Shown piece after piece: positions 31,524-41,215 of a stretch of 64,000 bases of DNA (position 1 is its first letter; each line of letters opens with the position of its first letter). The position numbers were made by a program, and so were the translations under genes. The notes beneath the pieces were generated by a model. That model made no database searches, was not told where the DNA came from, and was given only the letters and a program-made list of their open reading frames with translations. The stretch comes from Emiliania huxleyi CCMP1516 (taxonomy: Eukaryota > Haptophyta > Isochrysidales > Noelaerhabdaceae). Where the stretch lies: assembly GCF_000372725.1 (NCBI RefSeq), contig NW_005198244.1, positions 1,925,841-1,989,840 of the forward strand, read 5' to 3'.

Positions 31524-33046
31524 CTACTCACCGCTGTCGTCATCGCTGGCACCCGACTCGCCATCGCTCGAACCGGACACTTCGCACTCTGGGCACGAAT
31601 ACACACACTCGCCGGCGTGACCCATGTGCGCGCATTTGAACATGTGGTCGTGGTTGCAATGTGCGCAGCACGGATCTCGCTCGCTTTCGCTACCGAGCGG
31701 CTCTAGAGTATCATGAGATGCCATGGTCACGCACTCCAGCTCGAGGCAATCTCCGCACGCCGTGCATGCACCGCGCACGACATACACATCTCGCAACGGC
31801 AGGAACTCGGCGCTTGCTGAGACCCAGCTATGCGGATGCGTGCTCGGTGTGGGCTGTGCAGACATGGCCGGCGCGTGCCAGCCGGGCACTCGGTGATAGT
31901 AGGGGAACGTCACGAGCTCGTGCAGCTGCTCCGAGCTGAACTCAGCGACGTCATGCAGGTTGAGCTCGTGAAGCATCCGTTGCGCGTCTTTGATCGACGG
32001 CTCGTCGGGCAGCCTGGCTGTCGAGACGTCTAGCTCGGGCGATGACTCTGGATGCGGCGGCAGCAGCCGCACCCACGAGCCGACGCGCACCTGCACGGCT
32101 ATGTGACTCTTAGCTCGTGACTTATGACTCAAGCTGCTCATGACTCAAGCTGCTCGTGTCCCACGCACCTCGCCACCCGCCATCGCCTCGACGGTCGCCG
32201 GCGAGGCGTAGAGGCGGCGAGAGAGGATGTAGCCGCTGCCGTTGTCGTCGCCGCCGTGGAAAGACGTCACCGTGGCGATCGCGTTGGGCTCGCCGGGCAG
32301 CCAGCAAACCTGCAGAGATCCAGCCGAGATCCGAGATCCAGGCATCCAGCCAGGGTCCAGCCGAGATCAAGCTGAGATCAAGCTGAGATCAAGCTGAGAT
32401 CAAGCCCGACCTGCTGCCCGACGCGAGGCCACGGCTCCACCTGGTAAGGCGAAATGCGGCGCGGCCCGGCCTCATCTTCATCCTCGTCCAGCAGCACATC
32501 ATGGTGATGCTCCGGCTCAACGACGGCCGTGACCGCCCTGCCGCACTCCCACAGCACGGCTCGCTCGAGCACGACGCCGCAGCAGCCAGCGTGCAGCCCC
32601 TCGATCACGCGCACGCGTTGGCCCTCGTGCACGAAATTGTCGCCCAGAAGCCGCTTCTCCTCCCTAGTGCGCGCCACCTGGCTCGAGTCGAGTGGGATCT
32701 TCTTCTTCTTGCGAGCCGCTGTGCGGTACTGGTTGATGACGTTCAGCCGCCGGTTCCTGTCGCGCCGCTCCGCCTCCACCGCGCCCTTCTTGCGCTTCTG
32801 CGCGCCGGACGCCTCCGGCCTGCCGCTCCTGTCGCGCTTGTCCTCGCGCTTGCGCTCGCGCTGCTGAGCCATCGAGGCTGCTGATCGCCCGCCCTTGGCC
32901 CAGGGCAGCCCGGTGACGTTGTGCAGCCAGGCACCGCTCTCCCCGTAGCTTCCATCCCACGTGTGCTCCTTCGGCGCCCTGCCTTGCGGCCGTGGATGTG
33001 GAGCGCCGGGCGCGGCTGCGGTCGAGGACGAGGCCTGGCCACTCAT
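31524..33046 (-). CDS. KOW-motif protein with C-terminal cysteine cluster
   Basis: Three exons, 33046-32411, 32309-32169 and 32090-31524, with GT-AG introns of 101 and 78 nt, give 447 residues. The first third is basic (RERKREDKRDRSGR, ARKKKKIPLD). A KOW-like turn follows (EGQRVRVIEGLHAGCCGVVL, about residues 130-150), then acidic LLDEDEDEAG, a segment from VCWLPGEPNAIATVTSF with beta character, and a C-terminal cluster of about 13 Cys (ACTACGDCLELEC, CCAHCNHDHMFKC, CPEC) likely to bind zinc. KOW motifs bind RNA or protein in transcription elongation and ribosomal factors; the combination here is not one I can name. The first intron is built from a cttgatctcagc tandem repeat, the second from a duplicated gagcagcttgagtcat. 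Confidence 0.75.
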
Positions 33047-33189
33047 TTGTGGACGGCCAAATCTTTGTGGCTCTTGCCAAATCTTTGTGAGGTGGGAGGC
33101 CCGGGCAGCTAGGTTGGGGGTCGCGGAATAATGTTGGGAGTGGGTACCTTACGAAGTAAACTTCTCCATTGTACGATAAAGCACACAGT

Positions 33190-33537
33190 GGCACCGGTCG
33201 CACATTGTGGCAGCAGTCAGCAGCGCATGTCTGATAGCTAGAGCAGCAGCATCAGGGTCGCAGGGTCGGATCGTGTCAAGCCTCTCGCCCGGCCGGCCGC
33301 GTGCAGACGTCGGCCTGTCTGCTGTCTGGAGTGATCTGTCGGCGGTCAGTACGACCGATCAAGTTGGAGGTTTCTCATGATTGGAGGGTCTATCTGTATG
33401 TACTCCTCGAGATCTCTCCGAATCTGCCCTCTGATCAACCGTGATCATTCGGGAAGTCGGTGCTCTGAGTGACTCTGAGCGCCGGAGCCCCGTTTCCGCA
33501 CTGCTGCGCGGCGCATGGTGCCTCCGGGGGCCCCCGC
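33190..33537 (+). repeat. Left arm of the long inverted repeat
   Basis: Starts near ggtcgcacattgtggcagca and ends in the C/G-rich stretch at about 33537; pairs with 38940-38592. Confidence 0.9.
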
Positions 33538-34025
33538 CTCCCCCCAGAGGTCTTGACTCTTGTGCAGATCTCTATCGTGTCTGTGTCCTCGACCCAGCCC
33601 TAGGCCTAGCTTGGGATGTCCGTTTTATTTATTTATTTATAGATCTCTATCGTTCGAGTGCAACATGTCGACATGTATCGCGTTGAAGCCGAAACAATGC
33701 TGTGTGCTGACCTTCAAAAATGGGCGACGCACGAACACAGAGGCACAGTGCGCACCCGCAAGAAATGTGTATCATGCGCCCAACTCTTTTTCGAGTTCTT
33801 TTGTTTAAACTCGTTGTCCCAATTCTTTTTTTGAAAAATCCGTCTTGTCCTTCGCCTGCGGAAACGACCAGCTCTCCCTAGATGTCCCCTTCGCCACGTC
33901 ATCCGGATCTCCGATGCATGTCGGCACCTCCGACGCCGCTGCGCCCCGCTCCAGCGTGGGCAAACCTGGGCTACGGATGTGCGGAGTCACGTGGAACGTG
34001 CAATCACGGCCCCGCCGCTCCTCCT

Positions 34026-34910
34026 CCCGACCGTCTGAACCACAGCGTGTCCCGACTCGACCGCCGGCGTCCCGGTCCGGGGGTGTTTCTCTTCTTATCC
34101 GTTACCATGTAGAGCAAGGTCGAGGGCGGGCCCTTTCGGGCTCGGGCCGCCCTCTCGCCCGCACCTCTGCGGGGCTTGCACGTGGTAGCGGCGGCTCAAG
34201 ATCCCAGCGATCTCGAGTTCTTCACGCTATCCACTGCGCCGCGGCTTCGCCGCGCCCATCCAAGCCCAGGGCTTGGTTTGCTGATAACCGCATCTCGCTC
34301 TGCGCATCTCTGAGGCTACCCGCGCGCCGACTGCTACGCGCGCGGCGAGAGGCGCACCCCATCGGGGACAGGATTGAGGCCCCTGTACAAGCTCGGCAAC
34401 GCTGCCGTCGTTGCCCTCCCGAGCCCTCAACACGATGCCGCACATTGCGCAACCCGTTCTGCGCACATGCCGCAGGGAGGAGTTTTCACTCTGCCGTCCG
34501 AGTTTCTCCTTCCTGCAGGGCGAGAGACATCAGCCTCTCTACTTCCAGGAGAACATCTACGCCACACGCTATCCCGACGGTCCACAACCCACACTCTCGC
34601 TGCAGTCGATCCAGCCCTCGCACTCCCCACTGGAGATCTAGCCGAGGCCCCGGCGGACAGGATTGGAGCCCCTGTGCTGCGTCTGTGGTGATATGTGGGG
34701 GACACTTTCTCCTCCCTATTCATGTCAGTCACTCGACTGCGTCGAGGGGGGGGACGTCTGAACCACAGCGTGTCCCGACTCGACCGCCGGCGTCCCGGTC
34801 CGGGGGTGTTTCTCTTCTTATCCGTTACCATGTAGAGCAAGGTCGAGGGCGGGCCCTTTCGGGCTCGGGCCGCCCTCTCGCCCGCACCTCTGCGGGGCTT
34901 GCACGCCGAC
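34026..34910. mobile_element. Small direct-repeat element, TRIM-like candidate
   Basis: Two near-identical direct repeats of about 151 bp, 34031-34182 and 34755-34905, enclose about 570 bp with no recognisable protein. The 5 bp outside each end are both CCGAC, which would fit a target-site duplication of an LTR-type miniature element (TRIM). The near identity of the repeats suggests a recent insertion or duplication. No gag-pol content is visible, so it would be non-autonomous. A plain tandem segmental duplication is the alternative. Confidence 0.45.
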
Positions 34911-35064
34911 GGCCTCGGAGGCTGCGCTGAATGCGATCCGCTCCCTAGCGCTTATCCTGACGCCAACGCCGACGTCGTGATGATGTCCGGTATGTGTGGC
35001 TCACCAAGAAATGTGTGTCGCGAGCAATTGGGTTTCCGAATTCTTTTTGACATTGGGCCCTGGT

Positions 35065-35775
35065 ATGAGCGCTTGTTGCAGGGGGAGGTGTATTGTTGGC
35101 GCTTGTTGGTTCCTGATGTGTGCTGCGTCCGCCGCCGTCACACCGCTTCGACACAACTACTACGCGCTTCGGCACGGCCAGTCGCTCGCAAACGTCGAGG
35201 GCGTAATCTCCTCCGACCCAGCCGTCGCCTGCAACCATCACGGCCTCAGCGAGACGGGCCTCCAGCAAGCTCGGCGCGCCGCAGAGGCGGTGTGCGCGGA
35301 GGCGCTCTCGACGGGCGTCGACGGCGTCGCAATCGTCAGCTCGGACTTTAAACGCGCCTGGCAGACGGCGCAGGCTGTCCACACCGCCGTGATTTCCCGC
35401 GGGCTGTCCTGCGTTCCGGCCTCAGCCGTGTGCGCTGAGACGCTGCTCCGCGAGCGCTCGTTTGGGACCCTGAGCGGCGGCCCAGACAGTCGATACGCAG
35501 ACGTGTGGGTGCACGACGCGGTCAGCGCAACCCACACCGAGTTTGGATCAGAGCCTGTCACCAGCGTTCGCGAGCGGGCGTGGGGCGTAGTCGAGCGGCT
35601 GGAGGCGGAGTTGCCCGGCCGGTGCATGGTGGTGCTCGTTGCGCACGGCGACGTGCTGCAGATCCTGCAGACGCGCTTCGCGTGCGTCGACCCTCGCACC
35701 CACCGCTCGCTGCCGCACCTGGAGACGGCCACCCTACGCAGACTCTCCCTCCCCCTCGCTGCTGGCGCGGGGTGA
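35065..35775 (+). CDS. Histidine phosphatase (phosphoglycerate-mutase-like), secreted or organellar
   Basis: Intronless frame of 236 residues. The start at 35065 gives a hydrophobic leader (CIVGACWFLMCAASAAVTP) before the domain. The catalytic block YALRHGQSLANVEGVISSDP carries the RHG motif with the nucleophilic His; GLSETGLQQARRAAEAV and SSDFKRAWQTAQ supply the usual conserved arginines; LRERSFGTLSGG contains the family's acidic E; and VLVAHGDVLQ has the second catalytic His. The substrate cannot be told from sequence. It lies inside the inverted-repeat segment 33190-38940. The stop codon sits within GGGTGAGTATG, a strong donor-like string, so an unspliced reading and a longer spliced form are both conceivable. 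Confidence 0.85.
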   Translation: MSACCRGRCIVGACWFLMCAASAAVTPLRHNYYALRHGQSLANVEGVISSDPAVACNHHGLSETGLQQARRAAEAVCAEALSTGVDGVAIVSSDFKRAWQTAQAVHTAVISRGLSCVPASAVCAETLLRERSFGTLSGGPDSRYADVWVHDAVSATHTEFGSEPVTSVRERAWGVVERLEAELPGRCMVVLVAHGDVLQILQTRFACVDPRTHRSLPHLETATLRRLSLPLAAGAG

Positions 35776-36114
35776 GTATGGCTCGCAGACGCCATAACTC
35801 GAGGAGCCCGGGCCTATAGGCGCAGCGTGTCGGTCGGACAACGATATTGTCGACCCATGCAAAGCGCGGCCCATCGATCGGCCCCTCACTCACATGTCGC
35901 GCGTCTCGCTTTCTCTGTGTACTGTGAAAGAGCGCCGGCCCAATCCGGTAGAACGTGTTGTGAACATGAGCAACATATGCACATGCACATGCACCTCGGC
36001 CGCGCGTCGGCTGTCCTGTGCGAAGCCGCTGTGTCGGTGTCCTCTCATCGATTTCGCATTTCGGCGCGAAACCGGTCGCACACATAACATATCGGCGCGC
36101 AACAACAGAGAGTC

Positions 36115-37185
36115 TCACATCTCACCTCTCGTCTCGAGACGCGCGGCAGATGGGTGGTCTGGCGAGAGTCTTCTTCTCTTGCCGGCCGAGGTGGTGACGC
36201 TGGCACCGCCGATGTGACTGGCTTCGTGTCCGCCTGCCGCGTGGAACGGCCCTCCCGCCGCCCGAGCCTCCGGGTGCCAGACGTCCACCACCAGCAGCAG
36301 CCGCAGCCGGGCGAGCAGTGCCTCCCACCGACCCTCCTCGGCGCACTCGCCGCCGGCTGCCTGCTCTGGCCCAGGCTCCGCCCGCCCCTGCGGGAAGCGA
36401 ACCTCGTGCGTGAACGAGTCATCGAAGACGAGGGCGCGCCCGAGCGCCCACTCTCGCGCCTCGCCGCCGACCACCAGGCAAGGCGCCTCTCCGCCGGCGT
36501 CACTCCGCGGCAGCACGAGAGGCAGGTGCACTCGAAGCCGGTGGTTGGTGGGCCCCGCGTGGGGAAGCACGCGGGTGCCCGGCAGCATGAGCGAGAGGAA
36601 GGCGCGCCCGGGCGAATCCCGCATCACGACGGCGTCGCCAAACCGCTCCAGCAGCTCCGCAGTCCTTGGGAGCGCCGCGCAGCCGTCGGCGTGCCGCGTC
36701 CGGCCCGTCCACAGGTGCACCTTTTGCCACACCCCGCTGCCGACGAGGCCCTCGCCATGGGCCGAGGCCCAGGCTGGGGGCTCCTCGTCGCACTCGCTGT
36801 CGCTGCCGCCTGCCTCGCCGAGAAGGGACGCCCGGAGCAGACGCATCGCCTCCTGGCGCATCTCTGAGTGCGCCTCCTCGAGCGCATAGCAGAAGGCAGC
36901 CAGCCCGCCGCTCCGCTCGTCCCAAAAGGGACGCGCGGTGAGATTGCGGAAGAGGTAAGAACCCGACTGGCCGGGCACCGCCATGCTCGCCGGCAAGCGC
37001 CACCGTTCAGCTTCGTCGGCGGAGATTGGCCACTCCTCACGCACCCCGTCCGAGTACGCGACGGCGAGGCGGTTCTCGTCTCCTCTCTCGTTGCTGGCTT
37101 CAGCAGCAACGATTGTCATCCGCCTTCCCTCCGGTACAACTGCTAAGAGATTATCCTGGTAGTGCTGCGCCCTACCTGGTAGCAT
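36115..37185 (-). CDS. Aspartyl/asparaginyl beta-hydroxylase family dioxygenase
   Basis: Intronless frame of 356 residues starting at the ATG at 37185. The C-terminal half carries the family core: FLSLMLPGTRVLPHAGPTNH (first iron-binding His in PHAG), RLRVHLPLVLPR, CLVVGGEAREWALG, ALVFDDSFTHEVRF (second His) and LLLVVDVWHPE. These enzymes hydroxylate Asp/Asn side chains using Fe(II), 2-oxoglutarate and O2. The N-terminal half (VPEGRRMTIVAAEASNERG and on) is not recognisable, and no membrane anchor is evident, so a soluble enzyme is likely. It lies inside the inverted-repeat segment 33190-38940, convergent with the histidine phosphatase. Confidence 0.87.
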   Translation of the reverse strand: MLPGRAQHYQDNLLAVVPEGRRMTIVAAEASNERGDENRLAVAYSDGVREEWPISADEAERWRLPASMAVPGQSGSYLFRNLTARPFWDERSGGLAAFCYALEEAHSEMRQEAMRLLRASLLGEAGGSDSECDEEPPAWASAHGEGLVGSGVWQKVHLWTGRTRHADGCAALPRTAELLERFGDAVVMRDSPGRAFLSLMLPGTRVLPHAGPTNHRLRVHLPLVLPRSDAGGEAPCLVVGGEAREWALGRALVFDDSFTHEVRFPQGRAEPGPEQAAGGECAEEGRWEALLARLRLLLVVDVWHPEARAAGGPFHAAGGHEASHIGGASVTTSAGKRRRLSPDHPSAARLETRGEM

Positions 37186-37227
37186 AAAAGAATTCTCTCA
37201 CCAACTCTTTAGGCAGTTTAGAATTAT

Positions 37228-38250
37228 TTTATGATGGCTAGCGCATCACACCCCGCCCCTTGAAATTCCTGTGTGGTGGCGGCGTGCCGTCCTCCCATCC
37301 CTCCCTTGGGTTGTCTGTTTTTGGCTAGGTTGCGTGCAAAGTCACATGCGAGGCCTCTGTTATTCCAGCCGTGACGCCTCGTCTCGAAGAGGAGCGGGCC
37401 CGATACTCTCTTTTGGCTCTCTGTCGTTCTCCACGCCTCGGGTCTAAGCGGCCCCTTCTTGCTCTCGTCCCACCCCGCTGTCGTGACCGTCTCCACCCCA
37501 CACCTCCATTTTGCCTTTAGGTATGCTTCGATCATTAGTTCGTCCGAGAGCTCCCTTTCCCAGTCCCAACTCGGCTTCCACTCCAGCGGGTTATCACTTC
37601 GGCATCCCAGCCTCCTCAAAGTGTGCGCTGGCTCTGCTCTCGACGGCCACCCTCGCTGGTTCCCCTTCCACCGCGCCGAGGGCCCGGTCCACTTGATCGA
37701 TCAGCGCCGCCGCTGCATACGTGTAACTATGCGTGTTCCATTCCCATCCCTCCTCTCTCCTTCAAGTCGTATATTTGTAGTCGTGGGATTCCTACCGAGT
37801 AACCTTTTGCGTTTAGGGCACTCGCGCCCTCACCTCCTCACCCCTGTTCGATGCTCTGGCAGTCTTCCCATGTGATGACCGTGGTGCGTGGACCGGCCGT
37901 AGTAACCGATAATGCCGCTCAGTGCTAGCGCCATGTTGCGTCGGATCTGCTCTCTCCTGTTCAAGTGCGGCAGGTTGCCTATGATCCAGATTACTCTCTT
38001 GCAGTCCGCTACGCACCGCTCCCTCATTTCCGTCTGGCCCTCGCCGTTTGCCCACCCGGTCCTTAGCTCCGTTCCGAGATATTTGTAGCTCTCGTCTCCC
38101 TTCAGCTGTGGTATCGGCATGCCATCCGGCATCCTCATTTCGTACTCGACATCCCGCTCTTCGTTGTTCTCCCAGTACGTCGTCGCTGAACATGCCGATT
38201 TCTTCTTCTTTTTGACCTGGAGGCTGAGGGCCCAACAGGAGAATTGTGCT
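37228..38250 (-). mobile_element. LINE 3' fragment, second family
   Basis: Minus-strand frames show the RT thumb region, DESYKYLGTELRTGW, then RVIWIIGNLPHLNRREQIRR and LALSGIIGYYGRST, followed in another frame by WERELSDELMIEAYLKAKWR and GWDESKKGPLRPEAWR. No upstream RT core is present, so it is 5'-truncated and broken. The last ~65 bp at its 3' end (about 37262-37313) are almost the same as at 25950-25996. Confidence 0.75.
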
Positions 38251-38401
38251 TTCAGTGGGGTTGTTTGGTGTTGGGTTGGGTTGGTTCGGGGTTGGGTTGT
38301 TCCGCGTAAGGTTGGGTCGTCGGCGCGAAGGGTGAGGTCTCGACCGCCGCCGCTCACGCCAGCGGACGGCCACCATCGGTGTTTTTGGCTTCGCCACCGT
38401 C

Positions 38402-38583
38402 CAAAGCGTGCGCAATGCGCTCGCCGGCATCGAGCGAGCACGCCTGTCCGACGAGCGGCTTGCTGTGTGGACGCCTTCTTGTGGCTCTCGTCGAGAGCGT
38501 TTTGCGTCCCGGCGGGTGGGAGAGCATGTGTCGTCTGATGTGTCACTGTGTGCGTCACATCGGTCTTGATAACAAGCACTCTG
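38402..38583. repeat. Dispersed repeat, inverted copy of 47584-47757
   Basis: About 170-180 bp shared with 47584-47757 in opposite orientation, including the block with cacgcctgtccgacgagcgg and cttgataacaagcac. Shorter versions of the cttgataacaagcac module also occur near 39560 and 47100. Confidence 0.75.
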
Positions 38584-38591
38584 GGCCGGCG

Positions 38592-38940
38592 CGGGGGCCC
38601 CGGCCCACACCGTGCGCCGCGCCGCAGTGCGGAAACGGGGCTCCGGCTCTATGAGTCTCTATGAGCACCAACTTCCCGAATGATTACGGTTGATTAGAGG
38701 GCAGATTTGGAGAGATCTCGAGGAGTACACACAGATAGACCCTCCAATCATGAGAAACCTCCAACTTGATCGGTCGTACTGACCGCCGACAGATCACTGC
38801 AGACAGCAGACAGGCCGACGTCTGCACGCGGCCGGCCGGGCGAGAGGCTTGACACGATCCGACCCTGCGACCCTGACGCTGCTGCTCTAGCTATCAGCCA
38901 TGCACTGCTGACTGCTGCCACATGTGCGACCTGTGCTGGC
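38592..38940 (-). repeat. Right arm of the long inverted repeat
   Basis: Reverse complement of 33190-33537; its outer end runs directly into the dispersed repeat at 38935-39545. Confidence 0.9.
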
Positions 38941-39545
38941 CCACTTGGCGGCCTTCCCGGTCAGTGGTGAGGCGCAGTTCAGAGCTGTCGGTGGCGCGAT
39001 GCCGCACTGGTCCCACATTGGTGACACGATACCACCAAGTTTTCCGGTCCAAGAGAGAGGCACCGGCCCTGTCCTGAGAAGTGCGTGGTCCCTTTTGACT
39101 GCCGATGCGCGCGAGGCTGTGTAGGCATAGCCTCGAGAGTGCCAGCAGCCAATCCGAGGCAGTTTGTGACGCGCATTGCGTCAGAAGCGTGCACACGATG
39201 GAAGGACACCTTCCTACTGGCCGTACGATCAGGTCGTCACTGAATGCTTGATACTAAGGCCGCGAGCTATGCAGGTGATCAATTGTGCATCATGGCACGG
39301 TCAGCAGCGCCGACAGGCTGTCGCAAGGCGTGATAGCATGGCAGCACCGTGGCGATGGCGCTAAGAGGTTCCTCTTTTCCGCGCCCCCCCCGCAAGGCGC
39401 GCGATACACATGGCCGCAAGTACGCCGAATTCCCATGAAAACAAGTAAAAAATCGCCAAAAAAGAAAAAAAGCCCGAAAAAATCGGCGCCTGCGGCGGGC
39501 TGGGGGACCCCATCTCCCCCCCGCATGGACACCCTCTGGGGCCCC
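38935..39545. repeat. Dispersed repeat, inverted copy of 29265-29815
   Basis: About 600 bp. See the partner copy at 29265. This copy carries an A-rich stretch (gaaaacaagtaaaaaatcgc, about 39435-39455) followed by a G/C tract. Confidence 0.85.
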
Positions 39546-40069
39546 CGCGCCGGCCCAGAGAACAAGCACGGTCGATCCGTCGAAGCGATACACTCGTTCC
39601 TATCACAGAAAACGCAATCACAGTGCAATTGGATGTGCTGCGCCTGCACATTGATGAACCCGCGCGCGTTCTGGAGTGCGCCCTCAAGCCCCTTGATGCG
39701 CTCGGCCTGCTGTGGGGTCGGGCTTGCTCGGGCCTCGGCGAAGAAGTCTCCTTGGCGCTTGGCTGCGTGACTAGTTTTCATAGTGAAAACCGGCGATTTC
39801 GAAGCGCCCGTGGCGGTTCGCGAGAAGGAGGGAGAGCGTTTGAGGGGGCTCACGGCAAGACACCGACCGAGGGGGGCGTCGGTCGTCACACCTCCCGCCG
39901 CCGAGAGAGCGAGCGACCGGAGGGGGGGTCCGGTCCACCTCGGGGGCAGACCACCGACCGGCGGGGGGGTCCCCACGAACTAGGGGGGGTGGGTACAAAA
40001 TGACGCTCGTAAAAGCGACCCGGCCGCCCTCCGACCCCACTACTACCGTCGGGTCTCTATTTTAAGATG

Positions 40070-40493
40070 AGGTAAACAGCAATAGATCCGGGTGTAGTGC
40101 CGGATCAGTTCCTGGAGCCAGGGGGACCGATTCGCGCTTGCCAAGGGACCAATTGCTGGAAGCCCGCGCAGCCTGCGCTCCGGCCGGCAGAGGGCTTGCG
40201 ACCCGTGGCAGGGTGACAGCCCACCGGTGCGAGCCAAACTCTGGCGGAGGCAGCCCGCTCAGCCCCAGGCGCCCCTCGAACCGGAGGGTGGTCTGCCGCC
40301 GCTGCGCGTTGGGCGCGCAGAGGGCGGGAGACATCAGCTTCGCGCCACAGGTGACCTGGGGGACCGATTCTCGGCAAGTTGGCAGGACGGGCACTGTGAA
40401 GGATCGATTGCTGTACAACGAGGGACCAATTCCGTGAGGGCTGGGTATCGATTAGGCCGCTTGAGGGCCGGATCTATTGCTGTTTACCTCGAC
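40070..40493. mobile_element. MITE-like element with 24-bp terminal inverted repeats
   Basis: The ends gaggtaaacagcaatagatc (left) and gatctattgctgtttacctc (right, 40472-40491) are inverted repeats enclosing about 375 bp with further internal similarity (gggaccgatt and gggaccaatt strings on both sides). It occupies the left part of the DNA inserted into the larger foldback element. Confidence 0.7.
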
Positions 40494-41215
40494 CTGAAAC
40501 CGCCGGAGGAGGAGGCGCCTGCCCCTGCGCCAAGGAAGACCTGGGGTAAGGCAAAGGCGATGGCGGCGAATGCCGCACGCGTGCCGGAGGCGGGCGAGGT
40601 GCTGGCGGGGCAGGCCGCCGCACAGTGAGCAGTGTACTCGCTTCTCTCGTTGAGCATGTGTGTGTATAGTTTGTGTTGTGCGGCGAGTCTGAGTACTAGA
40701 GTGGCGAGACGGCTGCGTTGTACTGTGCCGGCGGTGAGTAGTATGATCTGATGCGCACATCGAGCCGCGAGCGAAGAAGATTCGAGACCATCAGATCGCG
40801 GTGCGTCGTCGGCTCGCCTCCGCCGCGCTGTGTCAGCTGAGAGTGCAGTCTCGAGCGCACATGCGCTCGCACACGCGGTAGCAGCAGCGACCACGCCTGC
40901 ACACGCGCGAGCCGCGTGTGTGAGCACGCCGAGCCACTTTGCCGAGGCCAGACGCGCTTCGGGCGCTCGACTGTGCGCTGCTGGAGCTCGCCCGCTGCAG
41001 TTTTGCGATTGCCGCCAGCACTTCCTCCGACGACCGTCGAACCGAGCGTGCTGTAGCGAGCCCCGAGCACGCGTCGTGTGCGGTCTCCTGGTGCCGTGGG
41101 ACCGCCAATGGACCAGCAGGGGCGGCAGGCAGCCACAGGTCCGCGTCGGTGGCCTTGCAGGGCGCCGCCAGACGCAATCACCCTCGACGGCGCTGTGGCC
41201 GTGAGTGGAAATAGG
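40494..41215. other. Remainder of the insertion in the foldback element
   Basis: A short frame ending at 40628 (DLKPPEEEAPAPAPRKTWGK) looks coding-like but has no start or domain. The rest is not recognisable. Confidence 0.3.

Larger units (their letters stand above)
33190..38940. mobile_element. 5.7-kb segment bounded by ~345-bp inverted repeats
   Basis: The left arm 33190-33537 and the right arm 38592-38940 are reverse complements at roughly 93-95% identity by eye. Between them lie a histidine phosphatase gene, an Asp/Asn beta-hydroxylase gene, a LINE fragment and a small direct-repeat element, but no transposase that I can recognise. Long terminal inverted repeats around host-like genes resemble a non-autonomous Mutator-type element that captured genes. 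A target-site duplication could not be seen, partly because the right arm abuts another repeat (38935-39545). An ordinary segmental inversion-duplication would also explain the arms. Confidence 0.55.
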
